12,478 nucleotides of DNA from an uncultured Bacilli bacterium (lineage in GTDB: Bacteria > Bacillota_I > Bacilli_A > RFN20 > CAG-826), in contig CAKPJO010000030.1 of the NCBI GenBank assembly GCA_934162685.1, forward strand, positions 1-12,478, written 5' to 3'. The position numbers were made by a program, and so were the translations under genes. Numbering within the stretch: the first letter of the stretch is position 1; each line of letters opens with the position of its first letter. Shown piece by piece: positions 1 to 6,885 of this stretch. A model generated the notes under the pieces. That model searched no databases. It had not been told where the DNA came from and saw only the letters and a program-made list of their open reading frames with translations.

Positions 1-29
1 TTGTAACATTTTAGAAGTTTTTTAAATTT

Positions 30-62
30 TTCCCTTGCATTTTCCCTTACAATTCCCTTACG
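30..62. repeat. Three short tandem CCCTT units, about 11-12 bp apart
   Basis: CCCTT occurs at about 32, 44 and 55, each preceded by T-rich sequence and followed by GCA or ACA/ACG. On the minus strand this reads as three GYAAGGGAA units. The spacing is close to one helical turn, so a protein-binding cluster is possible. It lies downstream of the tRNA-Gly terminator and no gene is visible in positions 1-65. It may be chance in low-complexity sequence. Confidence 0.3.
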
Positions 63-65
63 AGC

Positions 66-93
66 AAGAAAAAAGTCCGATAGAATCGGACTT
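66..93 (-). terminator. Rho-independent terminator of tRNA-Gly
   Basis: The stem AAGTCCGA (73-80) pairs with TCGGACTT (86-93). On the minus strand it is followed directly by a T run (complement of A69-A74). It begins about 10 bases beyond the CCA end of the tRNA, so the tRNA is probably transcribed alone. Confidence 0.88.
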
Positions 94-103
94 AATTAAC
101 GAA

Positions 104-177
104 TGGAGCAGGCGACGGGAATCGAACCCGCATAACTACCTTGGCAAGGTAGTGTTCTACCACTGAACTACGCCTGC
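104..177 (-). tRNA. tRNA-Gly (anticodon GCC)
   Basis: Read on the minus strand, the sequence folds as a complete cloverleaf. The acceptor stem is GCAGGCG/CGCCTGC, the anticodon stem is CTACC/GGTAG with loop TTGCCAA (anticodon GCC, reading GGC/GGT), and the T-loop is TTCGATT. Discriminator T107 is followed by an encoded CCA (106-104). It is divergent from gltX, with a promoter-like element 15 bases upstream and a terminator just downstream. Confidence 0.97.
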
Positions 178-191
178 GATACGTTTGTAAT

Positions 192-218
192 TGTATAACA
201 CTGCAACTACTTTTGCAA
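192..218 (-). promoter_or_regulatory. Probable promoter of tRNA-Gly
   Basis: On the minus strand there is a TTGCAA -35-like box (218-213), a 15-bp spacer, and TATACA (197-192) preceded by TGT, which makes an extended -10. The predicted start falls about 8 bases before the mature tRNA 5' end, fitting a short RNase P leader. The spacer is shorter than ideal, but the extended -10 compensates. Confidence 0.55.
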
Positions 219-327
219 GTCTTTTTTAAAATTTTTTTGATTTTTTTTGCAAACATCTTAAAAAGCATTAAATATCTTTGTTTTTGCGTGCTTTTATAAT
301 AAAAATAATGATATTATTTTTTTTATA
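219..327. other. A/T-tract-rich spacer with a perfect AT inverted repeat
   Basis: The spacer between tRNA-Gly and gltX is almost entirely A+T, with T tracts at about 222-227, 232-238 and 241-248. A perfect inverted repeat, AAAAATAAT (301-309) and ATTATTTTT (313-321) with a 3-base loop, sits just upstream of the gltX -10. A TATAAT at 295-300 lacks a convincing -35. The tracts could act as UP elements or curved DNA. No coding sequence and no T-box leader (no conserved T-box sequence) was seen. Confidence 0.4.
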
Positions 328-336
328 TGCTATGAT
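328..336 (+). promoter_or_regulatory. Extended -10 promoter of gltX
   Basis: TATGAT (331-336) is preceded by TGC (328-330), giving an extended -10. No good -35 lies 17 bp upstream. The predicted start at about 343 leaves a 20-base leader holding only the GAAAGAAGG ribosome binding site (347-355). This supports ATG 363 over the upstream in-frame TTG at 345 as the gltX start. Confidence 0.55.
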
Positions 337-362
337 ATTTAACGTTGAAAGAAGGTATAAAT

Positions 363-2027
363 ATGAATAACTTTGATTTAGCAAACCTAATATTTGGCGA
401 TGTACATGAAACTATTGAAGATCTAGAAAAAAGATTTCCAAAGCGCAATTTATCTGATGGAGCATTAGTTACAAGATTCGCTCCTTCTCCTACTGGATTC
501 TTACATACTGGTTCTTTATTTACATCTTTAATAGCCTATAAGCTTGCTAAAGATTCTAATGGTGTATTTTATATCCGTTTAGAAGATACTGATACCAAGC
601 GTGAAATAGAAGGTTCTGGAGAAGATTTATTAAAGCAATTAAAAGCATTTAATATTATTCCTATGGAAGGATATCTTGGGGATCACGAAGAAGGCGTATA
701 TGGCCCATATAAGCAATCTGAACGTGCTTCTATCTATTGCGTTGTAATTAAACATTTAATTGAAATAGGACGCGCATATCCTTGTTTTTGTACTAGTGAA
801 GACTTGGATACTTTAAGAAAAGAACAAGAAAGTAAAAAAATCACTCCAGGATATTATGGAGAATTTGCAAAATGCCGTAATATCAGCGTCGATGAAGCTA
901 TTAGCCGTATTCAAAATGGCGAACATTATGTAATTAGATTTAAAAGCAACGGAAATCATGAAAACAAAATTAAAGTTCACGATTTAATTAGAGGTGATCT
1001 TGAATTAAGTGAAAACGATCAAGATATCGTTATATTAAAAAGTGATGGATTACCAACTTATCACTTTGCTCACGCTGTTGATGACCACTTTATGCGTACC
1101 AATTGCGTAACACGTGGAGAAGAATGGCTATCATCATTACCAATCCATATTGAATTATTTAATACTTTACAATTTGAACTTCCAAGTTATGCACACTTAC
1201 CAGTTATTATGAAACTTGATAATGGCAATAGACGTAAATTATCTAAAAGAAAAGATGATGAAGCCGCCGTGTCTTATTTCTTAAAAGATGGATATCCTGT
1301 TGAAGCTTTAATCGAATATTTATTAACAATTGCCAACTCAAATTTTGAAGAGTGGAAAGCTGAACACAAATTAACTTCGAACGATGAATTTAAATTAACA
1401 TTTGAAAAAATGTCTCTTGATGGTGCATTATTTGACATTATGAAGTTAAAATTCATTTCTAAAGAAATATTATCAAGAATGAGTAAAGAAGAAATCACAA
1501 ATCGTGCTTATGAATGGGCAAAAGTCTATGATGACAAGTTACTTGATTTAATCAATTTTAATAAAGATTACTTTATGTCCATCATGAATATTGAAAGAGA
1601 AAAAGAAAATCCTCGTAAAGATTATGAAAAATTCTCCGACATATTCAATATTATTAAGTTCTTCTATAACAAGTATTATTTCGAATTAATGAAAAATGAA
1701 CTTCCATTTAATCCATTTATTGATAAAAATGTTATTAAAAGTTTATTAAAAGAATTTATTAATACATTAGATTTATCTTTAGATGAGCAAAATTGGTTTA
1801 ATTCATTAAAAGAATTAGGAAAGAAATTTGGATTTGCGGAAAATAATAAAATTTATAAGCAAAATAAAGACCAATATCTTGGTCATATTGGTGATGTCGC
1901 GGAAATTTTAAGAATTACTCTTACATCTTCTAAACAAAGCCCAAATCTTTATTATGTCTTACAAATTCTTGGAAAAGAAGAATTAGAAAAACGTATTAAT
2001 TTTGTTGTTGAAAATAAATTAAATTAA
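363..2027 (+). CDS. gltX: Glutamate--tRNA ligase, 554 aa, N-terminally extended type
   Basis: This is a class I aminoacyl-tRNA synthetase of the cytoplasm that charges glutamate onto tRNA-Glu. A HIGH-type signature (APSPTGFLHTG) ends near residue 50. IRLEDTD lies at 71-77, a CFC pair at 141-143 with a further Cys at 171 recalls the GluRS zinc-binding region, and the KMSKS equivalent KLSKR is at 292-296. The C-terminal half is the helical anticodon-binding domain and ends with the usual GDVAEILRITLT and LG-KEELEKRI elements. Bacterial GluRS is normally about 470-500 residues. Here about 40 residues precede the Rossmann fold, including a PKRNL-type segment as I recall from a longer clostridial subgroup (from memory, unchecked). 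ATG 363 was chosen because GAAAGAAGG sits 7 bases upstream; TTG 345 would place the start in that site. Whether it also charges tRNA-Gln cannot be read from the sequence. A terminator follows. Confidence 0.96.
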   Translation: MNNFDLANLIFGDVHETIEDLEKRFPKRNLSDGALVTRFAPSPTGFLHTGSLFTSLIAYKLAKDSNGVFYIRLEDTDTKREIEGSGEDLLKQLKAFNIIPMEGYLGDHEEGVYGPYKQSERASIYCVVIKHLIEIGRAYPCFCTSEDLDTLRKEQESKKITPGYYGEFAKCRNISVDEAISRIQNGEHYVIRFKSNGNHENKIKVHDLIRGDLELSENDQDIVILKSDGLPTYHFAHAVDDHFMRTNCVTRGEEWLSSLPIHIELFNTLQFELPSYAHLPVIMKLDNGNRRKLSKRKDDEAAVSYFLKDGYPVEALIEYLLTIANSNFEEWKAEHKLTSNDEFKLTFEKMSLDGALFDIMKLKFISKEILSRMSKEEITNRAYEWAKVYDDKLLDLINFNKDYFMSIMNIEREKENPRKDYEKFSDIFNIIKFFYNKYYFELMKNELPFNPFIDKNVIKSLLKEFINTLDLSLDEQNWFNSLKELGKKFGFAENNKIYKQNKDQYLGHIGDVAEILRITLTSSKQSPNLYYVLQILGKEELEKRINFVVENKLN

Positions 2028-2045
2028 TCTATATTATTTGTCGTT

Positions 2046-2078
2046 AAAACATGGATAACATCTTACCCATGTTTTTTT
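2046..2078 (+). terminator. Terminator of gltX
   Basis: A perfect 9-bp stem, AAAACATGG (2046-2054) with CCATGTTTT (2067-2075) and a 12-base loop, runs into a T tract to 2078. It starts 18 bases after the gltX stop. Confidence 0.85.
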
Positions 2079-2095
2079 ATACTTTATTTTTCAAT

Positions 2096-2134
2096 AAAAA
2101 AATACCCCAAGTTCTAGTTTTTAGAATTAGGGTA
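2096..2134 (-). terminator. Terminator of the minus-strand surface-protein operon
   Basis: On the minus strand, TACCCTAATTCTA (2134-2122) pairs with TAGAACTTGGGGTA (2116-2103). There is one bulged base and one G-U pair, and a run of seven T follows (2102-2096). It lies 24 bases past the stop of the 1007-residue gene and faces the gltX terminator. Confidence 0.85.
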
Positions 2135-2157
2135 AATTATTTTAGCGCAAATACTAA

Positions 2158-5100
2158 TTATTTCTTTTTAGAATTGCTATGTGAAGAATATCTTCCATCT
2201 CCATAGGCGTAATTGTTACAATAATCATTAATTAAATTGTTATCAAATACATCATTTCCCATGCCATCTTCAGCAACAGAAAGTGTAGCATTAACATCAA
2301 TCATTGAAGCGATATCCATGGATAATTTAAATTCCTTTAAGAATAATTTTTCACTATCACCAGAATGAATAATTGATACTTTAGTATTGCTAATTGCATC
2401 ATTACCAGTAATCGCGGACATATCAAGTCCAATATTTAATGATTTGCTTTCTTCTACATAAGATAAATCATTAACGAGTTTATCAAATTGCATATTTTCA
2501 ACATTATTGCCATCGCCAGTACTATCAATAATAGTGTTACATAATGTAGAAGAGAATCCTAATAAATCTGATAATAAATATTGATAAATATTATTAACAA
2601 ATTCTTCAGTAGTAACTTTAACGCTACGTGTATAAACTTCTTCGGCACCAGCACTAAATGAGACACCACTCTTATAGAACAATCCAGTTTCTGAACGTTC
2701 CATATAGATATAATCATCTTTAATAACTATTGTAGCGTGACGATCATCTTTATTTGATGCTTGGCGAGAAATTTGACTTAGTGTTTTATAAGTTCCATTT
2801 CCTGCTTTTGAATATAAGTCACCTTCAAGTCTACTATGATATCCTGCTGCACTGACACCAAATATATCAATTGTTGGAATATGTTTAACATCAATTCTTA
2901 CTTCAGCCTTACCATTATTATTATAAATATATACATCTAATGGTATTTCAAATGATTCTAAGTTTAATGATCCGATATGAAGTTTTAAGTCAACTTGACC
3001 AGTAAGTTTATATTTTGAATAATCTATCATTGGAATTCCATAACTTGTTATGATTTTTAATAAGTTTAAATCCAAATAATTATGTTCATCACTTAACGCT
3101 AATTCTTCATTATAAGTGCTCATAGAAACTGTCAAAGCAACATCTAAAGTCTTATAAGCAATATTTGGAATATTTAGTGATGTAATCTTTTTATTGTTAT
3201 AGCCTAAATTTAAAGTTATATCTTCATTAAGTCCAAGAACTTTTTTATCAATAGTAATGCTGGTATTTTCTTCACCAACAGAGAAACCTTTTAATAAATC
3301 TAATGATAAATTAGTAAAATCTTTTTTCAAGAATTGTTGTAATAGCATTGCTTCATCTCCGCTAGGAATTAATGCTGCTATTTGACCAAATAAAGGATTA
3401 TCACCTTTAAACAAAGTCATGATTTGTTCAACCATTTCTTTTACAGTACCAACTTTTATTTTACCATATATTTCATTTCTATTTTTATACATGATACGAG
3501 CTTCTTCGTTGCGCATATCTAATACTAATCGATGATCACTTATTCCATCATTAAGAGTGAAATCCACATAGCATGAGTTATTTGGAACTTTTCCATTTTC
3601 TGTTTCTATTTCATCTAATTTAAATTGAACAAATCCATCAGTAATTGTATAAGTCTTTTTGGGCTCATAAGAATTATTTACAAATGTTAGATTGTTAATA
3701 TTAAATCCAAATTCTTTTTGATTTGTAAACAATTTGATTTCATCATAAATATCCAAAATCGGTTCATAATTTTCAAAGTCTTTGTCATCTAAAACATCAA
3801 TTCCATTAAATGATTTTAAATCAAGTTTAAGTGTACCTTTATAATCTTGATAAACAAAGTTTTCAACTTCAACTTCTGTTATAACGTTTTCTGTTTTTAA
3901 TACTGTTAACACTAATGATGCTTCATTTCCTAAAATAGAAGATGCATCTAGTGTTACTATAATCTTATTATCTTTATAAGAGATATTTTTTATAGCATCA
4001 AGATATTCATTATATGTATGATTTTTAACACTTTCAAAATCATTAGATGATGTAATTTCTTTTAATTTTGTTTGAAGATAAGTTAATAGATCACTATCAA
4101 GATATCCTTCCACTATTTTGTTAATTGCAGAAATATTTTCATTAGTAAGTCTTCCTTTAAATAAATTATTCAAAGAGAAATAAACACCTTTTTCTTTATC
4201 ATATTGAGTAAAGACATTAAATTTATGATTTTTAATAGCTAATTCTGAGCTAACATTAAATTTCATTGTCTCTAAATCAAAAGCAACATTTCCGCCTAAT
4301 CCAATTAATTCATTATTAGCATTAGCTAAATCAAGTGTAACATCAATATTAAATTGTTTTTGATTTGCAATAGCATAGCCACTAGAAACAAAATTATAAA
4401 CATCAGTATAATCATCATATTTTGCTAAATCTTCTGGTAATTTAACCTTTTCTTTATTAATATGTGTCTTTGTATTAATGCTTGCGTTAATATAAACATC
4501 ATTTACTTTAACTTCATTAAGTTCTACTTTTTTGGTTTTATAATTTTCATCGGTATAAATATTAAATGAGATATAATCATTTAAAGCAAATTCGGCTTTA
4601 TAAGCATATTCATCACTTGGAACAAATGTTAATGATGATAAGCTTCCTAATAATCCATTCACATTTATATCTAATACTTTATTTAATTCACTATCTTCAG
4701 GCACTTCAACCTTATTTGAAAATAAAGGAATAATGGCTTTGATACCCTCAGAGAATGTTGGAATATCAATCTTAGCATTTATAAATGTTGTGGAAGCATA
4801 TAATGTTGAATCAATATAAGTAAAATCAATATTATAATCTAAAGAATCATATTTTACATTTAAGGTACCACCTGCTTTAATATTAGATAAATCATAATAA
4901 GAAACTGTCCCCTTAAATCCTAAATCAATATTGCTTTCTTTGTACTTTATATTGAATAAGGCGTCTAAATCAATATTACCTGCTTGTAAAATATTGTTCA
5001 TAAATTTAACTTGTGGAGTATCTACATATGGTTCATTAGAAGGTGCTAGCGAAGTACTTGTATTGTTAGATGGTGTAGATGTCGAGTTTTTGTTATGTGA

Positions 5101-5181
5101 TCCGCCAAGAATTGTTACACCAGTAGCAACTGAACTAGTTACTAATAATGATGTCAAAGCGTATAAATATAATCTTTTCAC
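2158..5181 (-). CDS. Large exported or membrane-anchored protein with four diverged modules, 1007 aa, family unknown
   Basis: I do not recognise this protein. It starts with a signal peptide or signal anchor (residues 1-26: KR, then a hydrophobic stretch, no lipobox Cys), followed by a Ser/Thr/Asn/Pro linker (about 28-57), so it acts outside the cell. The rest is mostly alternating hydrophobic/polar strands, in four diverged modules at about 58-270, 271-483, 484-710 and 720-985. Each module has a strand pair with a Tyr-rich turn, a KI-V stretch, an amphipathic helix, an LDxxxILGN-like strand, and a closing meander. DV-plus-six motifs recur at 228-235, 680-687 and 962-969. NQK[QE]F marks two module junctions (273-277 and 487-491). 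The tail is polar and Lys-rich. The start is GTG, two bases after the TAA of the upstream gene, with GAAGGGGG inside that gene's last codons, indicating translational coupling. A lipid- or ligand-binding half-barrel fold (LolA/LppX-like) is only a guess. Confidence 0.85.
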   Translation of the reverse strand: MKRLYLYALTSLLVTSSVATGVTILGGSHNKNSTSTPSNNTSTSLAPSNEPYVDTPQVKFMNNILQAGNIDLDALFNIKYKESNIDLGFKGTVSYYDLSNIKAGGTLNVKYDSLDYNIDFTYIDSTLYASTTFINAKIDIPTFSEGIKAIIPLFSNKVEVPEDSELNKVLDINVNGLLGSLSSLTFVPSDEYAYKAEFALNDYISFNIYTDENYKTKKVELNEVKVNDVYINASINTKTHINKEKVKLPEDLAKYDDYTDVYNFVSSGYAIANQKQFNIDVTLDLANANNELIGLGGNVAFDLETMKFNVSSELAIKNHKFNVFTQYDKEKGVYFSLNNLFKGRLTNENISAINKIVEGYLDSDLLTYLQTKLKEITSSNDFESVKNHTYNEYLDAIKNISYKDNKIIVTLDASSILGNEASLVLTVLKTENVITEVEVENFVYQDYKGTLKLDLKSFNGIDVLDDKDFENYEPILDIYDEIKLFTNQKEFGFNINNLTFVNNSYEPKKTYTITDGFVQFKLDEIETENGKVPNNSCYVDFTLNDGISDHRLVLDMRNEEARIMYKNRNEIYGKIKVGTVKEMVEQIMTLFKGDNPLFGQIAALIPSGDEAMLLQQFLKKDFTNLSLDLLKGFSVGEENTSITIDKKVLGLNEDITLNLGYNNKKITSLNIPNIAYKTLDVALTVSMSTYNEELALSDEHNYLDLNLLKIITSYGIPMIDYSKYKLTGQVDLKLHIGSLNLESFEIPLDVYIYNNNGKAEVRIDVKHIPTIDIFGVSAAGYHSRLEGDLYSKAGNGTYKTLSQISRQASNKDDRHATIVIKDDYIYMERSETGLFYKSGVSFSAGAEEVYTRSVKVTTEEFVNNIYQYLLSDLLGFSSTLCNTIIDSTGDGNNVENMQFDKLVNDLSYVEESKSLNIGLDMSAITGNDAISNTKVSIIHSGDSEKLFLKEFKLSMDIASMIDVNATLSVAEDGMGNDVFDNNLINDYCNNYAYGDGRYSSHSNSKKK

Positions 5182-5183
5182 TT

Positions 5184-6182
5184 TTAAATCCCCCTTCTAT
5201 ATTCGTTATAGGATTCAGTGGCTTTCGGGAATGAATCACGATTAAAGCCATCTTTTTCATAATAATATTTGTTATTTAAATGTGCCTTACATCTTGCCGT
5301 AACAATTGATAAGGCAATCGTATCATATTCTTCATAAGAATCATAACTACGTAAATATAAAGATTCGTCTAACTCACATACGAGTTTTAAAGAGATAAAT
5401 GGTTTTACGCCACTTACCTTTTCATCCATCCCAATAATTTGAGTTTTATATCTTTCAGTTGCATCATCAGATAACTCAATTTCAACTTTGTATCCATTGC
5501 TATTTTTAGTAACTATTGGAGTTGTATTTTCTTTAACTGTTTTAGAACTAATAAGTAAATTAGTTCCTGCAGACATTGGACTACCAAATCTTGTTTTATA
5601 ATCTGTAGATGTCATTTCATTCACATTACTTTTATATGTTGCTAGTACAATTTCTTTATTGTCTTCTGGCAATTCATATTTATCAGCGGTGTAATATTCA
5701 ATCTTGTCACCTTGTTGAAAATATCTTGTACCTAATTTAACCATCTTTCCGTAAGAAAGAGATTCAGAATAAACAATATCATCATATATAGCGCGCATAC
5801 TTGTAATCATTTGATCACCAGAATAATTGTTACTATTAAGTCCATAGCATTCATTTAAATAGTTTGAATTGTCTAATAAATCAAATGATACTTGTAACAT
5901 TTCTGCTGGTGTTAAGACAGTAGATAAGTCAGTTACATTTTTTGACATAGCGTTTTCATATTTTGCTTTTATTACAGTAATATCATCCTTGTATAGATCT
6001 TCATCAAAATCGCGTCTATCGTTGTTGTCCATAGTAGAACGTAATATTGTACCAATGCATACACCAACAATCACAGATGCAGTAACGGTAATTGACATAC
6101 CAATGATAGTTTGTTTTTTCTCTTGTTTAGGATTAGTTGCTTTTTTTTCTTTCGGCAATTTTTCCTTTGCATTCTTTTTCAT
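5184..6182 (-). CDS. Single-pass membrane protein with extracellular domain, 332 aa, family unknown
   Basis: I do not recognise this protein. Residues 1-24 are strongly Lys-rich and presumably cytosolic. Residues 25-47 form one hydrophobic helix (Ile/Val/Gly-rich), followed by an acidic segment, so the remaining 285 residues should face outward. The extracellular part mixes a helical region (about 60-135) with strand-like segments. These include a region around 230-300 in which an amphipathic strand (VEIELSDDA) precedes ISLKLVCEL and a Tyr-rich turn. Cys at 112, 269 and 298 could pair but make no known motif. ATG 6182 has GAGGTAG 8 bases upstream. It is the first gene of a two-gene operon, and its last codons contain the ribosome binding site of the 1007-residue partner, so the two are made together and may form a complex. 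A palindrome-rich leader lies upstream. Confidence 0.85.
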   Translation of the reverse strand: MKKNAKEKLPKEKKATNPKQEKKQTIIGMSITVTASVIVGVCIGTILRSTMDNNDRRDFDEDLYKDDITVIKAKYENAMSKNVTDLSTVLTPAEMLQVSFDLLDNSNYLNECYGLNSNNYSGDQMITSMRAIYDDIVYSESLSYGKMVKLGTRYFQQGDKIEYYTADKYELPEDNKEIVLATYKSNVNEMTSTDYKTRFGSPMSAGTNLLISSKTVKENTTPIVTKNSNGYKVEIELSDDATERYKTQIIGMDEKVSGVKPFISLKLVCELDESLYLRSYDSYEEYDTIALSIVTARCKAHLNNKYYYEKDGFNRDSFPKATESYNEYRRGI

Positions 6183-6206
6183 ATTTTACTACCTCATGTT
6201 TCAAAT

Positions 6207-6354
6207 TAGTGATTTTAGTATCACTAGCTAGAAGACGTAAAAAGATGTCTTCTTTCGACTCAATGTTAACTAAATACGTAGTATTTAACAAGGAAGAGAA
6301 CGCTAATTTAACTAGAGAGTTAACGATTTTCACTCTACTATCAGTAGAATCACT
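6207..6354. other. Array of five consecutive short inverted repeats, possible structured leader or operator cluster
   Basis: Five stem-loops follow one another: TAGTGAT/ATCACTA (6207-6226), AGAAGACGT/GTGTCTTCT-type stem (6230-6253), TAAATAC/GTATTTA (6271-6287), TTAACT/AGTTAA (6308-6323), and TCTACT/AGTAGA (6334-6348). Their centres are about 25, 37, 37 and 25 bases apart. AGTGAT (6208-6213) can also pair with ATCACT at 6349-6354 and so close the whole region. TTAACT recurs at 6266, 6308 and, inverted, 6318. The region lies just before the minus-strand membrane-protein gene. It may be its structured 5' leader or a set of repressor sites. None of the stems has a T tract typical of a terminator. 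Confidence 0.5.
6263..6291 (-). promoter_or_regulatory. Tentative promoter of the membrane/surface-protein operon
   Basis: On the minus strand TTGTTA (6291-6286), a 17-bp spacer, and TAACAT (6268-6263) give four of six consensus bases in each box. The spacer holds the TAAATAC/GTATTTA inverted repeat, a position where an operator would block or remodel the promoter. A start near 6256 would leave a leader of about 75 bases holding two hairpins. Other weak candidates lie further upstream. Confidence 0.25.
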
Positions 6355-6455
6355 TGCTTTTTATCAAAAATAAATGAAAAATGTCGTACAATTACTAGCG
6401 ATAATAAAAATCAACATTTTATGCTTTTTTAATTTTAAAAACTTGACTTTTTATA

Positions 6456-6497
6456 AAAGTACTTTCATTAATGAGTTATTAAAAAATATGATATAAT
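6456..6497 (+). promoter_or_regulatory. mgsA promoter with two adjoining palindromes
   Basis: A perfect TATAAT (6492-6497) preceded by TGA forms an extended -10 for mgsA. Two 10-bp perfect palindromes adjoin immediately upstream: AAAGTACTTT (6456-6465) and TCATTAATGA (6465-6474), the second occupying the usual -35 position. They may be operator half-sites. A second, weaker promoter (TTGACT 6444-6449, 17 bp, ATTAAT 6467-6472) overlaps them. Confidence 0.55.
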
Positions 6498-6522
6498 ATT
6501 AGTTAAAGGAGGAAAATAGATT

Positions 6523-6885
6523 ATGAAAAAGAAAGTTTTAGCACTAATTGCTCATGATAATATGAAACAAGACATCGTAAAATGGGCAAGAGATAACAAA
6601 GAAAGATTAAAAGATTTTGATCTTTGTGGAACAGGTCATACAGCAAAATTAATTCAAGATGAAATTGGTTTAGAAGTAAAACAATATTTGCCAGGTCCAA
6701 TGGGCGGAGACCAACAAATCGGTGCAAAAGTTGCCGAAAAAGTAATCGATGCCATAGTATTTTTTTGGGATCCACTTCAAATGCAACCACACGACCCAGA
6801 TGTCAAAGCTCTTTTACGTATTGCAGTAGTTTATGATATTCCTATTGCCACTAACAAGGCCACTGCGGATTATATTATAAAATAA
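6523..6885 (+). CDS. mgsA: Methylglyoxal synthase, 120 aa
   Basis: This cytoplasmic enzyme converts dihydroxyacetone phosphate to methylglyoxal and phosphate, a bypass of lower glycolysis that relieves sugar-phosphate build-up. The whole domain is present at about the minimal family length. IALIAHD-like residues lie at 6-12 (His11, Asp12). GGDQQIG at 61-67 carries the catalytic Asp63. Asp83, His90, Asp93 and Arg99 lie in WDPLQMQPHDPDV and LLR, and TNKATAD is near the C terminus. Two positions in the phosphate pocket look unusual: GTGHT (36-40) where GTT-type is common, and Pro57 where the SGP motif usually has Ser. AAAGGAGG (6505-6512) lies 10 bases before ATG. A strong terminator comes only after the downstream tRNA-Glu, so the two may share a transcript. 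Confidence 0.95.
   Translation: MKKKVLALIAHDNMKQDIVKWARDNKERLKDFDLCGTGHTAKLIQDEIGLEVKQYLPGPMGGDQQIGAKVAEKVIDAIVFFWDPLQMQPHDPDVKALLRIAVVYDIPIATNKATADYIIK

Noticed and set aside
345..362. TTG at 345 as the gltX start
   Set aside because: It would translate the ribosome binding site itself and begins almost at the predicted transcription start. ATG 363 has GAAAGAAGG 7 bases upstream.
178..362. T-box riboswitch before gltX
   Set aside because: No conserved T-box sequence or specifier-like stem was seen, and the predicted leader is only about 20 bases.
5869..6231. 120-residue plus-strand ORF, hydrophobic
   Set aside because: It is antisense to the Lys-rich N terminus and membrane helix of the 332-residue protein. 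Phe/Ser richness is what the complement of Lys/Glu-rich codons gives.
6133..6333. Possible 66-residue minus-strand ORF overlapping the start of the membrane-protein gene
   Set aside because: It begins at GTG with no ribosome binding site, overlaps the well-supported ATG at 6182 by 50 bases in another frame, and coincides with the inverted-repeat array, whose symmetry leaves frames open on both strands. A leader peptide is not excluded.
6207..6354. CRISPR array or integron attC cluster
   Set aside because: The repeats differ in sequence and are stem-loops rather than direct repeats with spacers. No cas or integrase gene is nearby.
6137..6373. Possible 78-residue plus-strand ORF opposite the same region
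   Set aside because: It has no ribosome binding site, runs antisense into the membrane-protein gene, and its openness is explained by the palindromes.
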